Below, piece after piece: positions 8,752 to 16,762 of a stretch of 48,547 nucleotides of DNA. Below the pieces are notes generated by a model, which saw nothing but the letters and a program-made list of their open reading frames with translations, ran no database searches and was not told where the DNA came from. The first letter of the stretch is position 1, and each line of letters opens with the position of its first letter. Source of the stretch: Anaerolineae bacterium (GTDB taxonomy: Bacteria > Chloroflexota > Anaerolineae > Aggregatilineales > Aggregatilineaceae); contig JAFGHR010000074.1 of NCBI GenBank assembly GCA_016930015.1, positions 1 to 48,547 of the forward strand, written 5' to 3'. The position numbers and the translations under genes were made by a program.

Positions 8752-9827
8752 CCGATACATCACAGACTGATTATGTGCCCTATGTGCTGGTCGTTGACGA
8801 CGACTGGATGAACCGCGAGATCATCGAAGCCTATCTGAAAACGGCAGGCTACCAGGTAGGGCTGGCACACAGCGGCGAACGTGCGCTTGAAATGGCGTTT
8901 GAGCAGCCGCCGGACCTGGTCATGCTCGATATTCGTATGCCGGGCATGACGGGGTATGACGTGTGCCGCTACTTCAAGCGCGATCCGCGCACGTGGTATA
9001 TTCCGGTTGTCATGGTTACTGCCCTGGAAGCCGACGAAGACAAGTTGGCAGCCATCCAGGCCGGGGCCGATGACTTTGTGACCAAGCCGTTTAATTCGCT
9101 GCTGATGCTGACGCGTGTCAAATCGCTGCTGCGCATCAAGCGCCTGCACGATGAAGTCGAAGCCCGTAACCGCCTGCTACGGCAGGTGCTTTCGCACTAT
9201 GTCGCCGAAGACGTGACCAAAGTGATTTTGTCTGACCCGGAAAAATATTTACAGCTTGGCGGTGAAACACGCATGGTAACCGTGTTTTTTGCCGACATTC
9301 GCGGGTTTACGGCGTTTGCCGAACAGCACACCGCCAACCAGGTGATCACTGCACTCAACCAGATTTTCAGCGAACTGACCGATATTGTCTTTTCGTACAA
9401 AGGTACATTTGATAAGTATATTGGCGATGAGATTATGGCGTTTTTCGGTGCCCCCGTGGCGACCGAAGATGATACAATAAACGCCCTGAATATGGCGCTG
9501 GATATGCGGCGTATGTTTAATGAGCACAAAGCCCAGGCCGGTGATTTTGATTTACATGCGCTTAATATCGGCATAGGGCTGCACAGCGGTGAAGCAGCGG
9601 TTGGTAACGTGGGGTCCGAGCGCGTTATGAACTACACCGTCATCGGTGACACGGTGAATACGGCCCGGCGGCTCCAGCAAACCGCGGCGCCGGGACAGAT
9701 TCTCATCAGTGAAGATACGTTCCGGCTTGTCGAAGGGCGTGTTGCGGCTCGCTGCCTGGAAGCACGCCAGCTTTCAGGCAAACGCGAACTCATTGTCGCT
9801 TACGAGCTGCACGACGTATTTAACTGA
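8748..9827 (+). CDS. response regulator with adenylate cyclase output domain
   Basis: 359 residues with two domains: a receiver (about 12-125) and a class III nucleotide cyclase homology domain (about 170-355), joined by a short helical linker. In the receiver, the acidic pocket VVDDD, phospho-acceptor Asp61 (VMLDIRMPG) and Lys113 (VTKPF) are all present. In the cyclase, the metal-binding aspartates are Asp183 (FADIRGF) and Asp227 (YIGDE). Lys223 and Asp301 are the adenine-selecting pair, and Asn304 with the following arginines are the transition-state residues. The enzyme is therefore predicted to make cAMP when phosphorylated by an unknown histidine kinase. The ATGA overlap with the kinase gene implies coupled translation. 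No histidine kinase is in the window. Confidence 0.9.
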   Translation: MTDTSQTDYVPYVLVVDDDWMNREIIEAYLKTAGYQVGLAHSGERALEMAFEQPPDLVMLDIRMPGMTGYDVCRYFKRDPRTWYIPVVMVTALEADEDKLAAIQAGADDFVTKPFNSLLMLTRVKSLLRIKRLHDEVEARNRLLRQVLSHYVAEDVTKVILSDPEKYLQLGGETRMVTVFFADIRGFTAFAEQHTANQVITALNQIFSELTDIVFSYKGTFDKYIGDEIMAFFGAPVATEDDTINALNMALDMRRMFNEHKAQAGDFDLHALNIGIGLHSGEAAVGNVGSERVMNYTVIGDTVNTARRLQQTAAPGQILISEDTFRLVEGRVAARCLEARQLSGKRELIVAYELHDVFN

Positions 9828-9862
9828 GAGCACACTGGCTGTAACTGCCGGTTTTGGGGGAA

Positions 9863-9898
9863 CCGGATGCAATGATCCGACCGGATGTAACGATCCGA
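9863..9898. repeat. two 18-bp tandem units
   Basis: CCGGATGCAATGATCCGA (9863-9880) is followed directly by CCGGATGTAACGATCCGA (9881-9898), two mismatches apart, and then by CCGG, the beginning of a third unit. The units lie between the cyclase stop and the next gene. They could be a small protein-binding array or slippage; no function is visible. Confidence 0.6.
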
Positions 9899-9982
9899 CC
9901 GGGTCATACACCACCCGGAATACCCGGTTCAACCAGGCCATAGTCGGAACAATACGATCTGGCGTTGACAGCGAGTTGTATC

Positions 9983-10657
9983 ATGTCTTACAACCGGCGA
10001 TCAGGACCATCTCCCTTGCTCATTGTCCTTTTTGGGGCGATTGTTGTCTTTGGCGGTTATTATGTGTGGACTGGCTTCCTGGCATTTCTGGAAGACGAAG
10101 GTGATATTACCGCGCAAGTCACCCGCGAAGCGTTTTCGACAGCCACAGCCGAAGCAAGACCCGCGTTCCCAACCGTATATATACCGGCTTCGTTTACACC
10201 GCTGCCGCCGTGCCAGTGGTTTCGCGTGCGGGTTGATCGGGCTGTATACCGGGAGTGTCCCAGCACCGATGACCGCGAATGTCCGCGTATCGACAGTTTA
10301 CCCATTAACTCCGAAGTGTGTGTGTACGACCGCGTACCCAACAACCTGGAATGGTACGTGATCGAGTTGAATCCCGGCGGCGCCTATCGTGACACGGCCT
10401 ATATGCACGAGAGCGTAATCGAACCCGCCAACCCAACGCTCACGCCATCGATCACGTTTACACCGCTGCCAACAGTCAGCCCCGTTCCATCGCAAACATC
10501 ACTGCCTGTTTCACCCGCTGCCGAAACGCCGGTGCTGCCGCCGTCAGTAACACCGGCAGCCCCATCCAACCTGACACCGTCGCCCAACCTGGCAGGACCG
10601 GCCCAGCCCACACCGACACTAACGCCGTCCGAAACCTTGCCGGACGTGATTATCTAG
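9983..10657 (+). CDS. membrane-anchored SH3-like protein with Pro/Thr-rich tail
   Basis: Hypothetical protein of 224 residues from the ATG at 9983; an upstream in-frame TTG at 9965 would add six residues. One transmembrane helix (about 10-30) is followed by an extracytoplasmic region. A compact stretch with RVRVDRAVYRECPS and SEVCVYDR (about 75-150), with four cysteines, resembles a bacterial SH3-type fold. The last 80 residues are a Pro/Thr/Ser repeat-like linker typical of wall-spanning tails. A wall-associated sensor or anchor is a reasonable guess, but no family is certain. It follows the cyclase gene by 155 bases in the same direction. Confidence 0.65.
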   Translation: MSYNRRSGPSPLLIVLFGAIVVFGGYYVWTGFLAFLEDEGDITAQVTREAFSTATAEARPAFPTVYIPASFTPLPPCQWFRVRVDRAVYRECPSTDDRECPRIDSLPINSEVCVYDRVPNNLEWYVIELNPGGAYRDTAYMHESVIEPANPTLTPSITFTPLPTVSPVPSQTSLPVSPAAETPVLPPSVTPAAPSNLTPSPNLAGPAQPTPTLTPSETLPDVII

Positions 10658-10747
10658 CCGGGGTGTATCGACTGGAGATAGGGGTAACCGGGCAAATTTT
10701 GAACATCAGCTAATTTACGATTGCAGTCAAATGTTAAAAACTGGGGC

Positions 10748-10777
10748 TTGACGGCGTATTCGCCTCAATGGTATATT
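10748..10777 (+). promoter_or_regulatory. promoter of the initiator tRNA gene
   Basis: TTGACG at 10748-10753 and TATATT at 10772-10777 with an 18-base spacer form a strong sigma-70 type promoter ending 13 bases before the mature tRNA 5' end. Confidence 0.75.
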
Positions 10778-10790
10778 ATCTATCCTACGT

Positions 10791-10862
10791 TGCGGGGTAG
10801 AGCAGTGGCAGCTCGTCGGGCTCATAACCCGGAGGTCGCAGGTTCGAATCCTGCCCCCGCTA
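10791..10862 (+). tRNA. initiator tRNA-Met (CAT)
   Basis: A complete cloverleaf with anticodon CAT. Two hallmarks of the initiator are visible: base 1 (T) does not pair with base 72 (T), and the anticodon stem ends in three G:C pairs (CGGG/CCCG). The T-arm GGTTCGAATCC is canonical. The 3' CCA is not encoded (ACCT follows). It has its own promoter and terminator. Confidence 0.93.
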
Positions 10863-10870
10863 CCTAAAAA

Positions 10871-10900
10871 GAAAAACCAGTCCACCAGACTGGTTTTTTT
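10871..10900 (+). terminator. terminator of the initiator tRNA gene
   Basis: A perfect 7-bp stem (10876-10882 with 10888-10894) with a 5-base loop is followed by six T and preceded by a run of A, so it could also act on the opposite strand. Confidence 0.88.
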
Positions 10901-10958
10901 GTGCCCGGTGGTCATAGAATCCGGCAAAACGAAACCCGGCCCACTTCATCTAGACGGG

Positions 10959-11804
10959 TCAGGTAGTTTCGGACTGCTGCGCGCGCAGGTTTTCGTACAG
11001 CGTGTACAGATTGGCGCGGTGAAGGTCTTGAACCAGGCCGTTGAGCGGGATTCGACTTTTCCCACAGCTTTCAATGCTAATCGCATCAAGAGCCGTGATT
11101 GGTTTGTTCTGGCGCAAGGTACGCTCGGCATGCTCACGGATCACGGCGAGATATTCCAGGTCATTGTCAATTTTCCGCTCGACTTCGCCGCGTAAAACCA
11201 CTTCACCATGCCCCTGGACGACATTCTCATAACCGCCGTCCTTCAGAGCATTCAAACTGTTTACGAAATCGTCGTAGCTGCCATCCACAAAATACGGCAC
11301 CGGCATTAAGGTATCGGCGGCGAACAATACGCGGTCTTCCTTAATGCAGCACACAATAGAATCCGGGCTGTGTCCCGGCGAATGGCGCAGCTCAACCGTT
11401 TTGTTGCCCAGGTGAATACACATGGTGCCGGTTTCGAATACGATTTGCGGTAATATCAGGCGAATCTCACGCAGTTCCGGTGTGCTCTGCTGAGCCTGTG
11501 CCAGGCCGTCACGCCCCCGCGTTGCCAACAAATCATAACACCGTGCATGTGCAACCACATGCGCGCCATCGAAAAAGCTGGTCCCATGCGTATGATCTGA
11601 ATGGTAGTGGGTATTGATCACATACCGGACGGGGCTGTTTAAGCGGTATTCTAAGAAATGCTTGATCGCACGCGCTTCTTCAGGGAAAACGAGCGTGTCG
11701 ATAAGAATCGCACCCTCAGAGGTGATGACCGCACCAGCGGTGACCTGGGCGTAAAGTTCGCTGGTAAACACGTAGATGTCGTCTGCGACACGTTCACGCT
11801 GCAT
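10959..11804 (-). CDS. MBL-fold metallo-hydrolase
   Basis: 281 residues of the metallo-beta-lactamase superfamily. The zinc motif HxHxDH appears as THYHSDHTHG near residue 65-73. The next ligands appear in HSPGHSPDS near 142 and AADTLMP near 165, and the last histidine in VQGHGEVV near 200. The residues 240-281 form a helical tail. The arrangement matches glyoxalase II- or quinoprotein relay-type hydrolases; a thioester, lactone or similar ester is a plausible substrate. There is no cleavable signal peptide, so it is probably cytoplasmic. An AGGA element lies before the ATG. It stands alone, convergent with the tRNA-Met unit. Confidence 0.85.
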   Translation of the reverse strand: MQRERVADDIYVFTSELYAQVTAGAVITSEGAILIDTLVFPEEARAIKHFLEYRLNSPVRYVINTHYHSDHTHGTSFFDGAHVVAHARCYDLLATRGRDGLAQAQQSTPELREIRLILPQIVFETGTMCIHLGNKTVELRHSPGHSPDSIVCCIKEDRVLFAADTLMPVPYFVDGSYDDFVNSLNALKDGGYENVVQGHGEVVLRGEVERKIDNDLEYLAVIREHAERTLRQNKPITALDAISIESCGKSRIPLNGLVQDLHRANLYTLYENLRAQQSETT

Positions 11805-11910
11805 AAACGAGAGTCCTGCTTACTGTGATAGTAGTTTGAACGTAACGCAGAGAAGTATAACGGCTTGCTAACCGAGATTCAAGGATAATTAAGGCTCGTT
11901 AATGAACATT

Positions 11911-11953
11911 AAGGAAACAAAAGCGCCCGGCTAATGACATATAGCCGGGCGCT
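11911..11953 (-). terminator. terminator of the 6S-like RNA
   Basis: Arms 11943-11953 and 11922-11932 form a perfect 11-bp GC-rich stem with a 10-base loop. On the minus strand it is followed by TTTTGTTTCCTT. It begins about ten bases past the end of the 6S-like RNA. Confidence 0.85.
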
Positions 11954-11963
11954 GGATAATGCC

Positions 11964-12132
11964 TACCCGCCATGCCGTGTGCCGCGAAGTTTTGAACCTG
12001 CTTTCGCAGGTGGGTCATCTGACTGGCAATTCCGCTTTGGAACAAGTCCTAATGCGTTGGTGCTCAGACTCCGATGCCCTGTGTGTGGGTGTTGGCTCAA
12101 AACAGTGTGCGGATCACGCGCACGGCAGGGTA
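11964..12132 (-). ncRNA. ssrS: 6S RNA candidate
   Basis: About 169 bases that fold into one long rod. The two ends pair in steps (TACCC/GGGTA, GCC/GGC, CCGTG/CACGG, CGCG/CGCG). On the minus strand the 3' side of the middle holds a hairpin, ACCTGC-GAAA-GCAGGT, at 12011-11996. That hairpin competes with a 10-bp pairing of GTTTTGAGCC and GGTTCAAAAC. 6S RNAs, which trap the housekeeping RNA polymerase, have this layout: a closing stem, a central bubble whose 3' strand can form its own hairpin, and a terminal stem. A perfect-spacing promoter and a strong terminator flank it. Structure and transcription signals are seen directly; the 6S identity is inferred from shape and size. Another stable RNA is possible. 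Confidence 0.62.
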
Positions 12133-12137
12133 AGACG

Positions 12138-12166
12138 GTTATACCATGCTTCAGCGTCGGTGTAAA
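12138..12166 (-). promoter_or_regulatory. promoter of the 6S-like RNA
   Basis: On the minus strand TTTACA (12166-12161) and TATAAC (12143-12138) are separated by exactly 17 bases. Transcription would begin near 12131-12132, exactly at the 5' end of the closing stem. Confidence 0.78.
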
Positions 12167-12307
12167 GATTCAAAGTTATAAAAACTGTTCAAAATTGACC
12201 AGGTAGCCGACGCTGTAGCAGACATAAAAGAAACGAAGCTGGAAACACAACGCCACCGGGAAATGAATGCACTCGTACACGAGGCGATTACGCCACGTCG
12301 CTGGTTG

Positions 12308-12455
12308 CGTGCCTGACTTGACCCTGACAACTCGTGAACGTAATATCATTATCCGTGCTCGATATGCTACTGGTGTATCACAGGCCAAACTTGCGCGTCA
12401 GTTTGGGATTTCGTATCAACGGGTTCATCAGGTTGTACATGGCAAGCGGAAATAA
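12308..12455 (+). CDS. small helix-turn-helix protein
   Basis: A 48-residue frame from GTG at 12308 (an in-frame ATG at 12267 would give 62 residues). The segment ARYATGVSQAKLARQFGIS followed by YQRVHQVV fits a classical helix-turn-helix, with A-x3-G in the turn region. It resembles the free-standing HTH of sigma region 4 or resolvase C-termini. It ends seven bases before the converging end of the nuclease gene. It may be a tiny DNA-binding protein or a remnant of a larger recombinase or transposase. No clear ribosome-binding site is seen. Confidence 0.5.
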
Positions 12456-12462
12456 TTGACAT

Positions 12463-13473
12463 TTATGGAAGTTTTACAGGGTATCTCCACATGGATTGGA
12501 CCCATTCTGTTACTTGTTCATTCTCAACTAAGGTCAGAGGCCATCCTCTGGCCTTACATACCTTATGACCACCAACTGCTACTTGTGATGTGGTTACTAT
12601 CAAACCGTGTTTGGCTTGTTCGAAGTCAACATCCGCGTAGAACGCTTTTACATACTCGATTTTTACTTGTTGATTACGATTGTAGCGTTTGCACTGTATA
12701 AGCATCAATGGAGGTTCGGATTCGTCTTTTCTGCTATTCCAGAGTCTTATATCTATGCCTCCATCATTACTTCCTGGGCCAAGTTCAACTTCATAATCCT
12801 GTCTCTCAAAAAATTCAGCTATTAATTTTTCAAAGTTTCTCCAATGTATGCGATCTAGGGTATCTGGATTTTGGGCTAGAAAATTAATGAAACGCTGGTC
12901 AAAGTACTGTTGCGGATTTCCGGATGGCAACATTTCACTATCGAATAATTCTGACAATGAAATGCTTCCATCCCAAAGTTTTTGGCGACAGTTAGTGTTT
13001 ATGTCCGTCCATGGGTTTCGGTCAAGCCGAGTAGCCATCATTTTGAAGAAAGAAATGATGATTGCGGGCGGTAAATTTGTGGTCTTGCATATTTCTTCAA
13101 CAATTTCGGGGGTAACAGTTAAATATTGTCTTGTTTTTTTTATCTCAAAAAATGCATCGTAAATTGGTTCAGGGTCGATGCCAGACTCAAGGGCTGATTG
13201 AGTCCAACGTATGCTAATTCCTTCTGCGCTAAGTTCATCAGGTAAGTTACCCAATCTTGCCCTAAGTTTAATAATGACTTCTTCCACAATTTCTGAACGA
13301 ATAGCACATCCTGGGGCATTGTCTAAATCGGAAGAAAACGGAGAACGTTCAAGCTCATCCTTAGAAAGCAAATCTTTGGCGTTGTAATCCGTCAACAATA
13401 ATCCAGATTTGTACGCTACATATTCTAGGATGGAATCACGAAAATATCTGACGGTATTAATTATTCTTCCCAT
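12463..13473 (-). CDS. Mrr-like restriction endonuclease
   Basis: 336 residues. The C-terminal third (about 215-320) is a PD-(D/E)xK Mrr catalytic domain. It shows WRNFEKLIAEFFERQDYEV as the first helix, GSNDGGIDI with the metal aspartate, and IQCKRY with the QxK catalytic lysine, followed by the typical GLIVTTSQV strand. The first 210 residues have no domain I can name; they probably recognise the target. Solitary Mrr-type enzymes cut modified foreign DNA (type IV restriction). No methyltransferase is adjacent. The gene is clearly richer in A+T than its neighbours, which suggests recent acquisition, and it lies between two stable RNA loci. The start ATG has AGGT upstream. Confidence 0.8.
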   Translation of the reverse strand: MGRIINTVRYFRDSILEYVAYKSGLLLTDYNAKDLLSKDELERSPFSSDLDNAPGCAIRSEIVEEVIIKLRARLGNLPDELSAEGISIRWTQSALESGIDPEPIYDAFFEIKKTRQYLTVTPEIVEEICKTTNLPPAIIISFFKMMATRLDRNPWTDINTNCRQKLWDGSISLSELFDSEMLPSGNPQQYFDQRFINFLAQNPDTLDRIHWRNFEKLIAEFFERQDYEVELGPGSNDGGIDIRLWNSRKDESEPPLMLIQCKRYNRNQQVKIEYVKAFYADVDFEQAKHGLIVTTSQVAVGGHKVCKARGWPLTLVENEQVTEWVQSMWRYPVKLP

Positions 13474-13581
13474 GTCTTTTACCTGTTAATCGCACTTGTC
13501 CGATTATTTTACCAGGGATTGTTACGCCGTTCTAAAAACAGTTTTGAGAGTCATTTTATCATGCACAAATGTGGTAGTAGT

Positions 13582-13863
13582 CTGGTCGGGCCTTCGTGCA
13601 AGACTGCGCGGAGGCCGCCCCTAGCTCAAGTCAGGGGGTGCGGCGCAGGCTTGTGGCGCGGGGAGGCTCCTGGGAAGGGGACCTCGGCGCAAGACCGGGG
13701 AAGGCTCCCAGGAGGGACCCGCTCTGCGCATCAGCGGCTAGCCGTTTCAGTTTCGTGCCAGGGACTAGGCAATCTGCCACCAACTTGCTCTGTGGCGGGT
13801 TCTAGCTTAGCGCTGCTGTACACAGCCCAAGGCATGACCCGGCTGTTTGCACCAGCCCGGCAG
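13582..13863 (+). ncRNA. unidentified structured RNA, about 280 nt
   Basis: A GC-rich block in AT-rich surroundings packed with hairpins: 13589-13599/13606-13616 (11 bp with wobbles, loop AAGACT), 13618-13622/13633-13637, 13667-13675/13706-13714 (perfect 9 bp) enclosing 13682-13687/13695-13700, 13719-13723/13733-13737, 13774-13780/13792-13798 and 13839-13845/13853-13860. Ends 13582-13591 and 13855-13863 can pair (CTG/CAG plus CGGGC/GCCCG), and the first hairpin loop can pair with AGTCT at 13869-13873. A strong plus-strand terminator follows. I looked for RNase P, tmRNA, SRP and known riboswitch core motifs and found none. No convincing protein is encoded. The promoter is not obvious; the 5' end is approximate. 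Confidence 0.6.
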
Positions 13864-13882
13864 GAAAAAGTCTAACATACGC

Positions 13883-13921
13883 TGGCCCGCCGGACAATGA
13901 CGCCGACGGGCCATGTTTTTT
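13883..13921 (+). terminator. terminator of the unidentified RNA
   Basis: TGGCCCG (13883-13889) pairs with CGGGCCA (13907-13913), with an inner CGG/CCG pairing, followed by TG and six T. Only a plus-strand transcript uses the U-run, and the only plus-strand unit before it is the structured RNA. Confidence 0.85.
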
Positions 13922-13983
13922 GACAACAACCGTACAACAACAGCGTTGTAAAATTGGCGCACCGGCGGGCGCACGCCCTACGG

Positions 13984-14030
13984 GAAAACAATAACCGCCA
14001 CGTGAAGTTTCCCTCATACGTGACGGTTAT
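13984..14030 (-). terminator. terminator of the tRNA-Gly gene
   Basis: Arms 14018-14030 and 13991-14003 pair at 12 of 13 positions, followed on the minus strand by TGTTTTCC. It starts five bases past the tRNA 3' end. Confidence 0.78.
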
Positions 14031-14034
14031 ATTG

Positions 14035-14108
<74 letters not shown>

Positions 14109-14125
14109 AGTCCATCTGATGCAAA

Positions 14126-14154
14126 AGTATAAAACAAGAATCGTGATTTGGCAA
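14126..14154 (-). promoter_or_regulatory. promoter of the tRNA-Gly gene
   Basis: On the minus strand TTGCCA (14154-14149) and TATACT (14131-14126) are separated by exactly 17 bases, about 20 bases before the tRNA 5' end. Confidence 0.82.
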
Positions 14155-14289
14155 GAACAAAATTCAGTAGTCCGCAGCCTGAGCCAGCGAATTTATGGCG
14201 AATCCGCTGGCGATTGCGGTGTGCTGAAATTAAAAAGCCGCAGGAAGACGATCCCCGCGGCTTAGTGTGGTTCGTCGTCAAAACCGGGC

Positions 14290-16752
14290 TTATTCCATGA
14301 CACGCAGCGTAGAGGGCACATCCATGTGCGACATGCGCCGTATGCTGAGCAGCGGAGTCAGCGCGACGACTAGCACCCCCAGCGCGGCGGAGATCATCAG
14401 GGTGACCGGTGAGACATTGACGATCAATTTGAGGTCGGCTAACTGCGTCTCGATACGGGCGGCCAGCATGGCATTCAGCACCAGCCAACCGGCCACAATG
14501 CCCACTATGGTTCCGAGCACGCCCATGATCAGGTTTTCGATCATCTGCATGCGTGTCACGGTTCGAATCGGCAGCCCGAACGCAAACATGGTAGCGATTT
14601 CGCGGACCCGTTCATCAACGTTGATGCTGGTCGAGTTGAAGGCGATCAAAAACGCCAGCAGCATCACGATCACCTGTACGATACCCAGTACGGTCGAGAA
14701 TATCTCAAGGAAATCATCAATCACGTCGATGAATTCCCGGACAGATTGGACCGATGCGACACCCGGCTGCTGCATGAGCACCCCTTTGATCGCGTCCGGA
14801 TCGACCCCTTCCGCCGGATTTACGACGATCTGGTTCGTTACGCCAGCCAGGCCCATGCTCTCCGCGCTGCTGATGTCCATATAACTGAGGGCGCGGATGG
14901 GGTTGCTGTGAATGCCGATAACGGGCATATCCGTTTTGACCAATCGGAAGGACAGCAGTCCCTCACGGCGGGGATGTTCTACGGTTATGGTATCGCCCAC
15001 AGCCACATCAAGATCAAGCGCCGCTTTCTCGGAAATAACGATGCCGGGTTCGCCTGCTTTGAGTTCGCCTTCCAACAGGTCAGGCGCCCAGATTACACTG
15101 TCCATGTCTTGCAGACCGATCATGATATCGAACGTATCATCACCATCCCCCAGGTGACCACCCACGGACAGCGTCGTGTCAACCTGGCTGAAATAGGGCG
15201 TGCCGTCGTCCTGTTTGAGTGACTCGATTGCCGTGATTTCACCGTTATTTACCGGATAGAAAAAGTCCAGGCCAACCACCAGGCGATCCGGCGACCGGTA
15301 CAATGTGGCGTCACTGCCCCGGTCAACGGTCGTGCGGAACGTGTCCATCATGCCGATGAACGCCGTCATCAGCAAGATAGCCATCGAAATGCCCATCACG
15401 GTCATCAGGCTGCGCCACGGCGACCGCAGGATATTTTTGAAGGGCATATGCGTGAAGCTCTTGCCCGGCAGCGGCAGGTAATTCATGACCCAGCTTAACC
15501 CGCCGTCTTTGGCTACCAGGTAACCGGATTGAATGGCATCAATCGGCGGCACGCGCACGGCCCGAATGACCGGGACCAACGTGGCGATAAACGGCAGCAG
15601 GATACCTAATACCGTCGCTTGCACAAAACCCGGCACATAAAATGACGACTTCCAGTAGGGCAGCGGCAGCATACTCTCAAACAGGGCAAAAAACGCGTTG
15701 CTCAGGACAATACCGGCGATCAATCCGAAGATCGTCCCCAGCACGGCGATCTGAAGCCCGATCAGCATAGGGCGAAAGGCGATCCACAGGCGCGGCACGC
15801 CCAGCGCCATACCGATCCCGATCTGCCGCCGCTGTGATTCGACAATCCGACCGGCCAGGTTAAACGCGCCCAGCGCCGCCCCGATCAAAAACAGCATGGC
15901 AACTATTTGCCAGGTTCCCTGGTCGTTTTTGGCGTCGGCATACATCATCTCGCGAACGGGATCGTCTTCCTGGTATGTAATGGTAAAACCGGTATCGGGG
16001 AACACGCCTGCCATCCGGTCTTCGATAACCGCGCGGACCTGTTCGCGGTCGGCGTTTTTGTCCAGCAGAAACACGGCATCGTTCACTAAACCCTCGCGCC
16101 CGGCCAGCGTTTGGGCCGTATCCAGCGGCATAAACAGCACGGCGAACGATGATTCGGCCAGAAACGCGAATGTTTCCGGCATGACGACAAAGTATTCGGG
16201 CGCATGTCCAGCGCCGACAAAATCAAGCTGTATGTCGCCGCTAATGCGGATCGGATCGCCGGGGCGTAAGCCGTAATGATCGGCGAATTTATACTCGACG
16301 ACGACCGCGTTACGGCCTGCATCAGCCCCGGTCAGCGACCGCCCGTATGCGTCGTCCACAAACAACCCGTTGACATCCGGGCCGCCGTCGGATACATCCA
16401 TGCCCACGGTGCGCCCCTGAACGATAATGGTTTCGTCTTCGGTGGACGCATCGACCAGGGTCGGCGTAATCAAGCGAGGTTCCAGCGCGGCGATGCCCTC
16501 GATATCCTCAAGCGTGTTCACCAACAAATCGTCATCAACGTAACTGCCGTCGGTGAGCTGCATTTTGATATCAAACATGTGCAGCCGTTCATAACTCAGC
16601 TCAAAGGAGTCGATGCGCCAGGTTTCCTGGCCGCCCAACCCGGCGAATACGCCCGTACCCAGGGCGATGATCATCGCGATCGCGATCACTTGCAGCCAGC
16701 GCTCGCGCAGGTCACGCCAGGACCAGCGCAGCCATAATGATAGATTCTTCAT
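14290..16752 (-). CDS. ABC transporter permease, FtsX/MacB-like, duplicated
   Basis: 820 residues from the ATG at 16752, chosen because AGGGG lies about eight bases upstream and the ATPase gene ends ten bases before; a longer frame from 16821 would overlap the ATPase. Layout: N-terminal helix (about 18-38), a large extracytoplasmic MacB-like domain, three helices near 290-430, then a second unit with one helix near 460, another extracytoplasmic domain and three C-terminal helices near 690-810. This is the two-FtsX-domain form of the MacB/LolE superfamily, which acts as a mechanotransmitter or exporter rather than an importer. It would pair with the upstream ATPase. The substrate is unknown; lipoprotein, peptide or lipid are all possible. 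There is no MacA-like adaptor gene beside it. Confidence 0.88.
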   Translation of the reverse strand: MKNLSLWLRWSWRDLRERWLQVIAIAMIIALGTGVFAGLGGQETWRIDSFELSYERLHMFDIKMQLTDGSYVDDDLLVNTLEDIEGIAALEPRLITPTLVDASTEDETIIVQGRTVGMDVSDGGPDVNGLFVDDAYGRSLTGADAGRNAVVVEYKFADHYGLRPGDPIRISGDIQLDFVGAGHAPEYFVVMPETFAFLAESSFAVLFMPLDTAQTLAGREGLVNDAVFLLDKNADREQVRAVIEDRMAGVFPDTGFTITYQEDDPVREMMYADAKNDQGTWQIVAMLFLIGAALGAFNLAGRIVESQRRQIGIGMALGVPRLWIAFRPMLIGLQIAVLGTIFGLIAGIVLSNAFFALFESMLPLPYWKSSFYVPGFVQATVLGILLPFIATLVPVIRAVRVPPIDAIQSGYLVAKDGGLSWVMNYLPLPGKSFTHMPFKNILRSPWRSLMTVMGISMAILLMTAFIGMMDTFRTTVDRGSDATLYRSPDRLVVGLDFFYPVNNGEITAIESLKQDDGTPYFSQVDTTLSVGGHLGDGDDTFDIMIGLQDMDSVIWAPDLLEGELKAGEPGIVISEKAALDLDVAVGDTITVEHPRREGLLSFRLVKTDMPVIGIHSNPIRALSYMDISSAESMGLAGVTNQIVVNPAEGVDPDAIKGVLMQQPGVASVQSVREFIDVIDDFLEIFSTVLGIVQVIVMLLAFLIAFNSTSINVDERVREIATMFAFGLPIRTVTRMQMIENLIMGVLGTIVGIVAGWLVLNAMLAARIETQLADLKLIVNVSPVTLMISAALGVLVVALTPLLSIRRMSHMDVPSTLRVME

Positions 16753-16762
16753 TATAATCCCC

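Noticed and set aside
13582..13863. RNase P, tmRNA or SRP RNA
   Set aside because: The RNase P GAGGAAAGTCC core, the tmRNA tRNA-like 3' end and the SRP GGAA tetraloop context were not found on either strand, so I left the RNA unidentified.
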